NCBI RefSeq assembly: GCF_022399565.1
Contig: NZ_JAJTUT010000006.1
Coordinates: forward strand, 124,001 to 188,000
Reading direction: 5' to 3'
From: Flavobacterium algicola
Lineage (GTDB): Bacteria; Bacteroidota; Bacteroidia; Flavobacteriales; Flavobacteriaceae
Length of the DNA stretch: 64,000 nucleotides
Both the position numbers and the translations under genes were made by a program. Under the pieces are notes generated by a model. That model was not told where the DNA came from. It worked only from the letters and a program-made list of their open reading frames with translations, and ran no database searches. Shown piece by piece: positions 32,371 to 40,977 of this stretch (position 1 is its first letter; each line of letters opens with the position of its first letter).

Positions 32371-33072
32371 ATGAGTGCAGTGATAATTCAATCATTATTA
32401 GATAAGACAAAAGACTTCAGTATTGAGGAAACCTTTGTATTTTTGTCTACTGAATATAAAGATAAAGTAGTGTTTTCTACTTCTTTCGGTCAAGAAGATC
32501 AAGTAATCACTGACTTGATTGAAAAAAGTGGAGCGGCTGTTACTATTTTTACTTTAGACACGGGACGATTGTTTCAGGAGACCTATGATGTTTTTCATAG
32601 AACTCAGAAGAAGTACAGTACACCTATTAAAGTGTATTTCCCCGAAGCGAAAGCAGTGGAAGAATTGCTAGAAAAAAAAGGACCAAACAGCTTTTTTGAG
32701 TCGGTAGAGAATAGAAAAGAGTGCTGTTTTATTCGAAAAGTAGTGCCTTTGAGAAAAGCTTTAGCAGGGAATGACGTTTGGATTACAGGATTGCGTGCTG
32801 AGCAATCAGACAACAGAAGTGATTTGCATTTATTTGAATATGATGATAATTTCAAAATCATAAAATTCAATCCATTATTGAAATGGTCATTAGAGGAAGT
32901 TCAGCAGTATATCGATTTAAATAATGTTCCTCAAAATAGTTTGCATAAAAAAGGTTTCGTGAGTATAGGTTGTGCGCCTTGTACGAGAGCAATTGCAGAA
33001 GGTGAGGATATCAGAGCCGGAAGATGGTACTGGGAACAAAGCCATAAAGAATGTGGTTTACATTCGAAATAA
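32371..33072 (+). CDS. cysH: Assimilatory APS (phospho)adenylyl-sulfate reductase
   Basis: 233 residues from the ATG at 32371 (an upstream TTG at 32350 is weaker). The CysH-type PP-loop domain has SFGQEDQVI and TLDTGRLFQETYD, and ITGLRAEQSDNR follows. Cys118-Cys119 (KECCFIRK) and Cys201/Cys204 (CAPC) are the ligands of the [4Fe-4S] cluster found in APS reductases and absent from PAPS reductases. The catalytic Cys is near the C-terminus (KECGLH). No APS kinase is encoded nearby and the CysN here has no kinase domain. The enzyme therefore probably reduces APS to sulfite with thioredoxin. It is the first gene of the sulfate operon. Confidence 0.92.
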   Translation: MSAVIIQSLLDKTKDFSIEETFVFLSTEYKDKVVFSTSFGQEDQVITDLIEKSGAAVTIFTLDTGRLFQETYDVFHRTQKKYSTPIKVYFPEAKAVEELLEKKGPNSFFESVENRKECCFIRKVVPLRKALAGNDVWITGLRAEQSDNRSDLHLFEYDDNFKIIKFNPLLKWSLEEVQQYIDLNNVPQNSLHKKGFVSIGCAPCTRAIAEGEDIRAGRWYWEQSHKECGLHSK

Positions 33073-33177
33073 AATAAATAGAACAGAGAGAATAAAAAAT
33101 ATATTAATAGTGGACAGATTTTAGTGAAAGTTCCAAAAACTTTACACTTTAAACCTTAAACTTTGAAACAAAAAATA

Positions 33178-34077
33178 ATGAGTTCAGTTTTAAAAACAAA
33201 TGCCTTAGAAAGCGAAGCGATTTACATATTCAGAGAAGTTATTTCTCAATTTGACAAACCTGTATTGCTTTTCTCTGGTGGAAAAGATTCGATTACTTTA
33301 GTAAGATTAGCTCAAAAAGCTTTTTTTCCTGCAAAAATTCCTTTCCCATTACTACACGTAGATACAGGGCATAACTTTCCAGAAACTATCGAATTTAGAG
33401 ATAGATTGGTGAAAGAATTGGGTCTTGAGTTAATTGTGCGTAACGTACAAGATGCTATTGACGAAGGTAAAGTAGTTGAAGAAACTGGAAAATACTCTAG
33501 TAGAAACAGTTTGCAAACTACCACTCTTTTGGATGCTATCGAAGAATTTAAATTTGATGCTTGTATTGGTGGTGCTCGTCGTGACGAAGAAAAAGCAAGA
33601 GCGAAAGAACGTATTTTCTCTGTTCGTGATGACTTTGGTCAATGGGATGAGAAAAACCAACGTCCTGAGCTTTTTGATTTATTAAACGGTAAAATTGAGA
33701 ACGGTCAAAACGTACGTGTGTTCCCAATTTCAAACTGGACCGAATTGGATGTATGGAGTTATATCGAACAAGAACAAATCGAAATTCCATCAATCTACTT
33801 CTCACACAAACGTAAAGTGTTTTTAAGAGACGGTATGATTTGGTCACACTCTCCTTATGTTTTCCAAGATTCAGATGAGGTTGTTGAAGAAAGAATTGTT
33901 CGTTTTAGAACTGTTGGAGATATGAGTTGTACAGCAGCTGTTGATTCGTATGCAGCAACAATCTCAGAAGTTGTTGGCGAAATTAGAGCTTCAACTATCT
34001 CAGAAAGAGGGGCTAGAATTGACGATAAACGTTCGGAAGCAGCCATGGAAAAAAGAAAACAACAAGGATACTTTTAG
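33178..34077 (+). CDS. cysD: Sulfate adenylyltransferase subunit 2
   Basis: 299 residues from the ATG at 33178; a TTG 15 bases earlier lies in a repeat-like leader. The ATP pyrophosphatase motif FSGGKDSITLVRLA and HVDTGHNFPETIEFRD are intact, as is GGARRDEEKARAKERIFS. CysD transfers the adenylyl group of ATP to sulfate, forming APS; CysN, encoded next, hydrolyses GTP to drive it. The upstream gap contains an ACTTTAAACC-type degenerate repeat (33135-33169). The C-terminus is the usual RKQQGYF. Confidence 0.96.
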   Translation: MSSVLKTNALESEAIYIFREVISQFDKPVLLFSGGKDSITLVRLAQKAFFPAKIPFPLLHVDTGHNFPETIEFRDRLVKELGLELIVRNVQDAIDEGKVVEETGKYSSRNSLQTTTLLDAIEEFKFDACIGGARRDEEKARAKERIFSVRDDFGQWDEKNQRPELFDLLNGKIENGQNVRVFPISNWTELDVWSYIEQEQIEIPSIYFSHKRKVFLRDGMIWSHSPYVFQDSDEVVEERIVRFRTVGDMSCTAAVDSYAATISEVVGEIRASTISERGARIDDKRSEAAMEKRKQQGYF

Positions 34078-34181
34078 TCGGTTAGAAATTAAAAGTAAGA
34101 GTTAGAAGATTCAAAAATACATACAGATTTATAAGTTTCTAGAGAGAACCTGAAACTTTAAATCTGAAACAAAATATAAAA

Positions 34182-35426
34182 ATGGAAGTTTTAAAAATAG
34201 CAACAGCAGGAAGTGTAGATGACGGAAAGAGTACTTTAATCGGGAGATTATTGTATGATACACAATCCTTAACTACTGATAAATTGGAAGCAATTGAAAA
34301 AAGTAGTAAAGCAAAAGGATATGATTATCTAGATTTTTCATTAGCAACTGACGGATTGGTAGCTGAAAGAGAGCAAGGAATCACGATTGATGTAGCACAC
34401 ATTTATTTTTCTACTGCTAAGAAAAGTTACATTATTGCCGATACTCCAGGTCACGTAGAGTATACGCGTAACATGGTTACAGGAGCATCTACTTCTCAAG
34501 TTTCGATCATTTTGATTGATGCTCGTAAAGGAGTAATTGAGCAAACGTACCGTCACTTTTTTATCAATAATTTATTGAGAGTAAAAGATGTAATTGTTGC
34601 TGTAAACAAAATGGACTTAGTTGACTATTCAGAAGAAGTGTACAATAAAATCAAAGCAGACTTTCAAGCGTTGAATGAAAAAAGTGCTTACAAAGAGCAA
34701 AACGTAAGTTATATTCCGTTGAGTGCTTTAACAGGAGATAATGTGGTGGAGTCATTAGGTAAAATGCCTTGGTATGAAGGACAAACAATTCTGGAGCACC
34801 TTGAAGGATTAGAATCGAAAGATGTATATGATAACGGAAAAGCTCGTTTCCCTGTTCAAACAGTGATTCGTCCTAAAACGGAACAGTACCACGATTTCAG
34901 AGGGTATGCAGGAAAGTTATACGGAAACAATATTAAAGTTGGAGATGCAGTAACAGTGCTTCCTTCTTTGACAGAATCTAAAGTTACAAAAATTCACTTT
35001 TTCGACCAACAATTTGATGAAGCTCAAGCAGGTTCATCGGTTACTATCGAATTAGAAAATGATATCAATGTAACTAGAGGTGATATGATTGTAAAATCTA
35101 ATGAATTACCGAAAGTAGAAAAAGACATCACTACAACAGTTTGTTGGATGGACAGCAAAAAATTGGTAGCTGGAACAAAATACTTGATCCAGCACAACTC
35201 AAACAGAGTTTTAGCCAAAATTGATAGTGTGAACAATGTAATCGCAACGGATTATACTGGAACAAGAGAAGCGTCTCAATTGGCAATAAACGAAATTGGT
35301 GAAGTAACTATCAAGTTGAGTAAACCATTATATTTTGATGCTTATAACGATAATAAATCAAATGGAGCTTTTATTTTAATTGATGCTTCAACGAACACAA
35401 CTGCAGGAGTTGGATTTATTCGATAA
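34182..35426 (+). CDS. cysN: Sulfate adenylyltransferase subunit 1 (GTPase)
   Basis: 414 residues, an EF-Tu-like GTPase: G1 GSVDDGKSTL (residues 10-19), REQGITIDVA (switch I), G3 DTPGH (residues 87-91), G4 NKMD near residue 142. Two beta-barrel domains follow. It lacks the C-terminal APS kinase domain seen in CysNC fusions, and is shorter than the proteobacterial CysN of about 475 residues, as is usual in Bacteroidetes. It works as a complex with CysD. The 105-base gap before it carries an ACTTTAAATCTGAAAC-type repeat. Confidence 0.95.
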   Translation: MEVLKIATAGSVDDGKSTLIGRLLYDTQSLTTDKLEAIEKSSKAKGYDYLDFSLATDGLVAEREQGITIDVAHIYFSTAKKSYIIADTPGHVEYTRNMVTGASTSQVSIILIDARKGVIEQTYRHFFINNLLRVKDVIVAVNKMDLVDYSEEVYNKIKADFQALNEKSAYKEQNVSYIPLSALTGDNVVESLGKMPWYEGQTILEHLEGLESKDVYDNGKARFPVQTVIRPKTEQYHDFRGYAGKLYGNNIKVGDAVTVLPSLTESKVTKIHFFDQQFDEAQAGSSVTIELENDINVTRGDMIVKSNELPKVEKDITTTVCWMDSKKLVAGTKYLIQHNSNRVLAKIDSVNNVIATDYTGTREASQLAINEIGEVTIKLSKPLYFDAYNDNKSNGAFILIDASTNTTAGVGFIR

Positions 35427-35509
35427 GTAAACGACTTAGGCCTATGCCTAGAGTATAAAATGCAAACTTACAGTGTTATAACGAGATAGTTATGACTAAT
35501 AAAAACACA

Positions 35510-35546
35510 AAAGCCTCAAGCTCTAAGCCCAAGGCTCAAAGCTCAT
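35510..35546 (+). repeat. Degenerate AGCC/AAGCTC intergenic repeat
   Basis: AAGCCTCAAGCTCTAAGCCC followed by AAGGCTCAAAGCTCATAC, a run of near-repeats of about nine bases, ends four bases before the sulfite reductase start codon. Related runs occur at 37677-37707, 38479-38522 and 39592-39660. Confidence 0.6.
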
Positions 35547-35550
35547 ACAT

Positions 35551-37641
35551 ATGGAAAGTTTTAGAACAGAAATAGAAAACCCGATTGTCCAAAAAGAGAT
35601 TATCGATTTAGAAAAAAAGATTCATGCCTTTCAAGGTGGATTAATTGATGATGAGCGTTTTCGTTCTCTTCGATTGGCTCGTGGAATTTATGGACAACGT
35701 CAGGATGGAGTTCAAATGATCCGTATCAAATTACCATATGGTAAAGTGAGCAGTGAACAATTGAGAAGAATTACTGAGGTTTCAGATAAATATTCTACAG
35801 GACGTTTGCACATTACAACACGTCAGGATATTCAAATTCACTACGTAAGCTTGGATAGAACGCCAGAACTTTGGGCAGATTTGGCCAAAGATGATATTAC
35901 GTTGCGAGAAGCATGTGGAAACACAGTGCGTAACATCACTGCCAGTGAATTATCAGGAGTAGATGCAGAGGAGCCATTTGATGTGAGTCCTTACGCGCAC
36001 GCTTTGTTTCAATACCTCTTGCGTAACCCTATTTGTCAAGAAATGGGACGTAAATTCAAAATTTCATTCTCCTCTTCAGATAAAGATACCGCTTTGAGTT
36101 ATTTACACGATTTAGGATTCATTCCTAAAATTGTAGACGGTCAAAAAGGATTCAAAATAATGTTGGGTGGAGGATTAGGTTCTCAACCGGCTCATGCGGA
36201 ATTACTTTCTGAATTTGTTCCAGTGAACCAAATTATTCCGACTGCCGAAGGAGTAATTAGAGTTTTTGACCGTTACGGTGAAAGAGCCAAACGTCTTAAA
36301 GCTCGTTTGAAATTTCTAATAAAAGATATTGGTCGTGATGAATTTTTGCGTCTAGTAGACGAAGAGAAAAAAGCATTGCCTTTTCAAAGTTATGAAGTAG
36401 ACACAACTGCATTTGAAGGTGCTATTACTGAACCTTTGCTGAAGGTGCCATCTGTTACAATTGATGATGCAGCAGCTTATGAAGCTTGGAAAGCATCCAA
36501 TGTAATTGCTCAAAAACAAGCAGGCTATGCTGCAATTGGGGTAAAAGTACTTTTAGGAGATTTTTATACAGACAAAGCAAGATTATTAGCCGATTTGATT
36601 AAAAACTACGGTGCAAATGAATTACGTTTTTCATTACGTCAAAACATTGTGATTCGTAATATCAAAGAAGAAAATTTACCTTTCTTCTACCAAGAGTTAG
36701 CCAAGTTAGACATGGTTGCTTTAGGATATGACACTATTGGTGATATTACCGCTTGTCCAGGTACAGACACTTGTAACTTAGGTATAGCGAGTAGTACAGG
36801 TATAGCTGATGAATTGGAGCGAGTTTTGAAAGCAGAATACCCACAGTTTGCAAGCAATAAAGAAATCACGATTAAAATTAGTGGTTGTATGAATGCTTGT
36901 GGACAACATAATATGTCGGAGATTGGTTTTCAAGGAATGTCAATAAATTCAGGGAAATTGGTTGCGCCAGCATTACAAGTATTGTTAGGTGGTGGAATTT
37001 TAGGAAATGGATCAGGTCGTTTTTCTGACAAAGTAATCAAAATCCCAAGTCGTAGAGGACCAGATGCATTGCGTTTTATCTTAGATGATTTCGAAGCAAA
37101 TGCAAACGGAGCTAGATTCTTAGACTATTACGATTCAAAAGGAGAAAAATATTTTTACGAATTTTTGAAACCATTGGCAGATGTGACCAACCTAACCGAT
37201 GAAGATTTCGTGGATTGGGGTAACGCAGACAACTATGTAAAAGCAGTTGGAGTAGGAGAATGTGCAGGTGTTGTAATTGACTTAGTAGCGACATTGTTGT
37301 TGGAAGCTAAAGATAAAATCACTGCTGCACAAGAACTTTTTGCAGAGCAAAAATGGTCAGATGCTATTTACTTAGCGTATGCAGGTTACGCAAATGGAGC
37401 CAAAGCATTGTTACTAGCAGATAAGCAAAAAACAAACACACATGCAGGAATCATTGAATCTTTTGACACTGTTTTTGTTGCAACAAATAAAATTGAATTG
37501 AATACTACTTTTAGAGAGCTAGTGTACCAAATCAACAAAAATGAGCCAACCGAAGCGTTTGCTAAACAATACATTCAAGATGCGATTTCGTTTTTCGAAA
37601 AATTAGAAGCCTACAGAGCAGCTGATTTAGCGAAAGCATAA
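35551..37641 (+). CDS. Sulfite reductase (nitrite/sulfite reductase family) with C-terminal HEPN-like region
   Basis: 696 residues. Two ferredoxin-like repeats and the siroheme/[4Fe-4S] centre are recognisable: GRLHITTRQDIQIHYV near residue 90, and the cluster cysteines Cys402, Cys408, Cys446 and Cys450 (C-x5-C...C-x3-C). It reduces sulfite to sulfide by six electrons. There is no CysJ flavoprotein, so electrons probably come from ferredoxin through the reductase gene at 38.5 kb. Residues about 580-690 are an extra all-helical region (AAQELFAEQKWSDAIYLAYAGYANGAKALLL) resembling a HEPN domain. Its role is unknown; without the R-x4-6-H RNase motif, a nuclease is unlikely. Siroheme synthesis is encoded next. 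Confidence 0.9.
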   Translation: MESFRTEIENPIVQKEIIDLEKKIHAFQGGLIDDERFRSLRLARGIYGQRQDGVQMIRIKLPYGKVSSEQLRRITEVSDKYSTGRLHITTRQDIQIHYVSLDRTPELWADLAKDDITLREACGNTVRNITASELSGVDAEEPFDVSPYAHALFQYLLRNPICQEMGRKFKISFSSSDKDTALSYLHDLGFIPKIVDGQKGFKIMLGGGLGSQPAHAELLSEFVPVNQIIPTAEGVIRVFDRYGERAKRLKARLKFLIKDIGRDEFLRLVDEEKKALPFQSYEVDTTAFEGAITEPLLKVPSVTIDDAAAYEAWKASNVIAQKQAGYAAIGVKVLLGDFYTDKARLLADLIKNYGANELRFSLRQNIVIRNIKEENLPFFYQELAKLDMVALGYDTIGDITACPGTDTCNLGIASSTGIADELERVLKAEYPQFASNKEITIKISGCMNACGQHNMSEIGFQGMSINSGKLVAPALQVLLGGGILGNGSGRFSDKVIKIPSRRGPDALRFILDDFEANANGARFLDYYDSKGEKYFYEFLKPLADVTNLTDEDFVDWGNADNYVKAVGVGECAGVVIDLVATLLLEAKDKITAAQELFAEQKWSDAIYLAYAGYANGAKALLLADKQKTNTHAGIIESFDTVFVATNKIELNTTFRELVYQINKNEPTEAFAKQYIQDAISFFEKLEAYRAADLAKA

Positions 37642-37662
37642 TTTAGATAAAAAAAGATAAAT

Positions 37663-38277
37663 ATGGACACATACGATAGCCAACAGCCAACAGCCAATAG
37701 CCAAAATGAGTTGTATCCGATATTTTTGAAACTACAAAACCTAAGCGTGCTTATTGTAGGTGGGGGGAATGTAGGTTTAGAAAAGTTGTCTTTTTTACTT
37801 AAATCAAGTCCAAGGGCAGTAGTGGAAGTCGTTGCACCCGAATTTTTAGAGGCATTAGTAACATTAGCGGCAAAGCACCCTTCTGTAAAATTGACTCAAA
37901 AAAGGTTTAAGAAAAAAATGTTGAAAAAACGAAACATGGTTATTGCTTGTACCGATGATTTAAAAGTCAACAAGCGCGTATATGACCTGTGCCGTGAACG
38001 ATATTTGATTTGCAATATTGCCGATACACCCGATTTGTGTGATTACTACTTAGGTGGTATTGTTACCAAAGGAAATGTCAAAATCGCAATATCAACAAAC
38101 GGAAAATCGCCAACAACAGCAAAGCGTTTGAGAGAGTTTTTTGAAGAAGTAATACCAGAAGACATCAATCAAATGGTAGAAAATCTTAACGAATACCGCA
38201 AAACATTAAAAGGCGATTTTGAAGAGAAAGTGCAAAAGATGAACGAAATTACGGAGACCTTAAAGAAAAAGGATTAA
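37663..38277 (+). CDS. Siroheme synthase, precorrin-2 dehydrogenase/ferrochelatase part
   Basis: 204 residues, matching the N-terminal half of CysG (also MET8/SirC-like). NAD-binding SVLIVGGGNVGLEKL begins at about residue 29; ACTDDLKVNKRVYDLC, CDYYLGGIVTKGNVKIAISTNGKSPT and the dimerisation helices follow. It oxidises precorrin-2 and inserts iron to give siroheme for the sulfite reductase upstream. The methyltransferase half is not here. The first 13 residues (DSQQPTANSQ) are coded by an AGCCAA repeat that in neighbouring gaps is non-coding, so the true N-terminus may be near NELYPIF. Confidence 0.9.
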   Translation: MDTYDSQQPTANSQNELYPIFLKLQNLSVLIVGGGNVGLEKLSFLLKSSPRAVVEVVAPEFLEALVTLAAKHPSVKLTQKRFKKKMLKKRNMVIACTDDLKVNKRVYDLCRERYLICNIADTPDLCDYYLGGIVTKGNVKIAISTNGKSPTTAKRLREFFEEVIPEDINQMVENLNEYRKTLKGDFEEKVQKMNEITETLKKKD

Positions 38278-38328
38278 CTCAGTCCCTTGCAAGTCAATAG
38301 CGTCGGGTTTTAACCCGATGGATAAAAA

Positions 38329-38367
38329 ATGAACGAGATTACCGAGACATTGAAGAAGAAAGAATAA
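38329..38367 (+). pseudogene. Leftover 3' end of a second siroheme synthase allele
   Basis: ATG..TAA codes MNEITETLKKKE. The intact gene ends MNEITETLKKKD 90 bases upstream. The two 39-base segments differ almost only at third codon positions, so this is not a recent duplication; it looks like the tail of an older or homologous allele left when the present gene was acquired. Between them lies a small palindrome (TCGGGTT/AACCCGA). The rest of the 38278-38530 gap has no other gene. Confidence 0.65.
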
Positions 38368-38478
38368 TGCATAAGCATTACATTCAAACTTGATGTTGAT
38401 AAATAGCATTGCCGAATCCAATTAACAATGGTTCATTTGTCAAAGAAAATAAGATTAAAATAAAGTAATATATAACAG

Positions 38479-38522
38479 ACTCTAAGCCAAAAGCGAACAG
38501 CTAATAGCCAAGAGCCCAAAGG
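38479..38522 (+). repeat. Degenerate AGCCAA intergenic repeat
   Basis: CTCTAAGCCAAAAGCGAACA followed by GCTAATAGCCAAGAGCCCAA ends nine bases before the reductase start codon. It shares the AGCCAA/AGAGCC words with 37677-37707 and 39592-39660. Confidence 0.6.
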
Positions 38523-38530
38523 AAGTAAAA

Positions 38531-39583
38531 ATGATTGAAACAGATATCCTTATCATAGGAGCCGGTCCAACTGGTTTATTTGCCGTTTTTGAAGCAGGTT
38601 TATTAAAATTAAAATGTCACATTCTAGATGCTTTACCGCAGCCAGGTGGACAATTATCAGAATTATATCCAAAGAAACCAATCTACGATATCCCAGGTTT
38701 TCCAGAAGTATTGGCTGGAGATTTAGTAGACAATTTGATGGAACAAATCAAGCAGTTCGAACCAGGTTTTACCCTAGGGGAACGTGCTGAAACAATTGAT
38801 AAGCAAGAAGACGGTACGTTTATAGTAACATCAAACGAAGGAACAAAATTCCATGCCAAAGTAATCGCGATTGCTGGTGGATTAGGAAGTTTTGAACCAA
38901 GAAAACCTTTAATCGACGGAATCAATTTCTACGAAAACAAAGGAATAAAATACTTTATCAAAGATCCAGAAGAATTCAGAAACAAGCGAGTAGTAATCGC
39001 AGGTGGAGGAGATTCTGCATTAGACTGGAGTATTTTCTTGAGCGATGTAGCTTCAGAGGTAACTTTGATTCACCGTCGTAACGAGTTCCGTGGTGCTTTA
39101 GATTCTGTAGAAAAAGTTCAAGAATTAAAAGATGCTGGAAAAATCCGTATGATTACACCTGCTGAGGTAATTGGATTAAACGGAGCAGAACATATCGAAT
39201 CAATCGTAATCGAAGAAAACGGAGCACACCGCACCATCGATACAGATTTCTTCATTCCACTTTTCGGATTGACGCCAAAATTAGGTCCAATTGGAGATTG
39301 GGGACTAGAAATTGAGAAAAATGCAATCAAAGTAAACAATGCTTTAGATTACCAAACCAACATTCCAGGGATATTTGCTATCGGAGATATCAATACCTAT
39401 CCAGGAAAATTGAAGTTGATTCTTTGTGGTTTCCACGAGGCAACTTTGATGTGTCAAGCGGCCTACCAAATTATCAATCCAGGAAAACGTTATGTATTAA
39501 AATACACAACCGTATCAGGAGTTGACGGATTTGATGGTACTCGTAAAGAAGCACCAAAAGCAGTGGTAAAAGCGATAAATTAA
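38531..39583 (+). CDS. Ferredoxin/flavodoxin-NADP+ reductase, thioredoxin-reductase-like type
   Basis: 350 residues. The FAD motif is IIGAGPTGLFAVFEAG (residues 7-22), with PGGQLSELYPKKPIYDIPG. The NADPH motif is VVIAGGGDSALDWSIFL near residue 155, and GIFAIGDINTYPGKLKLI is the second FAD site. The redox CxxC of thioredoxin reductase is missing, which fits the ferredoxin-NADP+ reductase group of Firmicutes and Bacteroidetes. In this operon it would supply electrons, through ferredoxin, to sulfite reductase. The assignment to sulfite reduction rests on position. Confidence 0.88.
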   Translation: MIETDILIIGAGPTGLFAVFEAGLLKLKCHILDALPQPGGQLSELYPKKPIYDIPGFPEVLAGDLVDNLMEQIKQFEPGFTLGERAETIDKQEDGTFIVTSNEGTKFHAKVIAIAGGLGSFEPRKPLIDGINFYENKGIKYFIKDPEEFRNKRVVIAGGGDSALDWSIFLSDVASEVTLIHRRNEFRGALDSVEKVQELKDAGKIRMITPAEVIGLNGAEHIESIVIEENGAHRTIDTDFFIPLFGLTPKLGPIGDWGLEIEKNAIKVNNALDYQTNIPGIFAIGDINTYPGKLKLILCGFHEATLMCQAAYQIINPGKRYVLKYTTVSGVDGFDGTRKEAPKAVVKAIN

Positions 39584-39591
39584 GTTTTTTG

Positions 39592-39660
39592 CAATTAGCC
39601 AATGGCTTTTAGCTTTTAGCAGAAAAGCCAAGAGCCAAAAGCCAAAAGCCAAGAGCCACA
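39592..39660 (+). repeat. Degenerate AGCCAA/TTTAGC repeat tract
   Basis: About 70 bases made of AGCC, AAAAGCCA, AAGAGCC and the reverse form TTTTAGC, some near-tandem (AAGAGCCAAAAGCCAAAAGC). It follows the reductase stop codon. Confidence 0.65.
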
Positions 39661-39670
39661 AACAAAAAAA

Positions 39671-39706
39671 CAATAGCCTTACTACTTGCAAGTGGTAAGG
39701 CTATTG
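39671..39706. terminator. Hairpin downstream of the reductase gene
   Basis: CAATAGCCTTAC pairs with GTAAGGCTATTG with an inner ACTTGCAAGT palindrome. The A-run on the left gives a strong minus-strand tail; the plus-strand T-tail is short. Confidence 0.6.
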
Positions 39707-39773
39707 CTTTACTTTGCAGTTGCAAAATTAAGAAATTAAGGAGCGCAAAATCTGGCATTTTCAGGAAATTGAG

Positions 39774-39851
39774 TTCCCGCTTTCGCCTATATCTTTTTGT
39801 TTTTAGAAAAAAAAACAAAAAGGATGCCGGCTCTATCGGGGCTAAAGAGAT
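39774..39851. repeat. REP-like palindromic element
   Basis: TTCCCGC, then CTATATCTTTTTGTTTTTAG pairing with AAAAACAAAAAGGATGCCG, then GGCTCTATCGGGGCTA. It is clearly related to the element at 45869-45952 (shared CTATATCTTTTT, AAAAAGGATGCCG, TCTATC-GGGCTA blocks). With it the 39584-39965 gap is fully repeat or hairpin, with no gene. Confidence 0.7.
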
Positions 39852-39965
39852 AGATCGTGCATTTTTAGGAATGCCCGTAGAGACGGGATTTATCACGTCT
39901 TAAAAATATTTTAAAACAAAAAAAGCATAGCGCTCTAGCGTCTTTGCGGTAAATTATATAAAGTT

Positions 39966-40967
39966 ATGTCAACAATACAACAAGCAATCAAAGAAAGAAT
40001 CCTTGTACTCGATGGGGCGATGGGAACCATGTTGCAACGCTACAACTTTTCAGAAGAAGATTTCAGAGGGGAGCGCTTCAAGGATTTTCCACATTCATTA
40101 AAAGGAAACAACGATTTATTGTCATTGACACAACCTGTTGCTATCGCAGAGGTACATGCAGCGTACTATGAAGCAGGAGCAGATATAGTAGAAACCAATA
40201 CGTTCTCTGGAACCACCATCGGAATGGCAGATTACCACATGGAAGATCTAGTGTATGAGTTGAACTACGAGTCGGCAAAAATTGCCCGCAAAGTAGCCGA
40301 TGAATTCACAGCCAAAAACCCAGCAAAACCTCGATTTGTAGCTGGTTCGATAGGACCAACAAACAGAACAGCAAGTATGTCGCCAGATGTAAATGACCCA
40401 GGATACAGAGCCGTAACTTTTGATGATTTGCGCATTGCCTACAAACAACAAGTAGAAGCGTTAATTGACGGAGGAAGTGATTTATTATTGGTAGAAACTA
40501 TTTTTGATACGCTAAACGCCAAAGCGGCACTTTTTGCTATCGAAGAAGTTAAAGATGCACGTGGTATTGATATTCCAATCATGGTATCAGGAACGATTAC
40601 CGATGCATCCGGAAGAACATTATCTGGTCAAACAGTAGAGGCGTTCTTGATTTCAGTTTCCCATATTCCGTTGTTGAGTGTAGGATTCAATTGTGCTTTA
40701 GGAGCCGATTTATTGAAACCGTATTTGCAGACCTTGTCTCAAAATACTTCGTTCAACATTTCTGCACATCCTAACGCAGGATTACCCAATGCTTTTGGAG
40801 AATATGACGAAACGCCGGCAGAAATGCAAGCACAAATCAGGGGCTATTTAGAGGACAATTTGGTAAACATCATCGGAGGATGTTGCGGTACAACTCCAGA
40901 CCATATTCGTTTGATTGCGGAAGCAGCAAGCGAATTTAAGCCGAGAGTTTCTACTGCGGTGATGTAA
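39966..40967 (+). CDS. Methionine synthase, homocysteine-binding part (split MetH, N-terminal)
   Basis: 333 residues, a homocysteine S-methyltransferase TIM barrel: RILVLDGAMGTMLQRY near the start, ADIVETNTFSGT, and the zinc ligands in GFNCALGA and GGCCGTTPDHIR. It binds homocysteine and receives the methyl group from cobalamin held by the other part (42153-44834). In Bacteroidetes the two parts are usually adjacent genes; here an unrelated frame and about 0.5 kb of repeat-rich sequence separate them. The protein lacks folate and B12 domains. Confidence 0.93.
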   Translation: MSTIQQAIKERILVLDGAMGTMLQRYNFSEEDFRGERFKDFPHSLKGNNDLLSLTQPVAIAEVHAAYYEAGADIVETNTFSGTTIGMADYHMEDLVYELNYESAKIARKVADEFTAKNPAKPRFVAGSIGPTNRTASMSPDVNDPGYRAVTFDDLRIAYKQQVEALIDGGSDLLLVETIFDTLNAKAALFAIEEVKDARGIDIPIMVSGTITDASGRTLSGQTVEAFLISVSHIPLLSVGFNCALGADLLKPYLQTLSQNTSFNISAHPNAGLPNAFGEYDETPAEMQAQIRGYLEDNLVNIIGGCCGTTPDHIRLIAEAASEFKPRVSTAVM

Positions 40968-40977
40968 AAAAATAGTT

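Noticed and set aside
33548..33847. 99-residue and other minus-strand frames inside cysD
   Set aside because: Shadows of the strongly conserved cysD coding strand, with no motifs.
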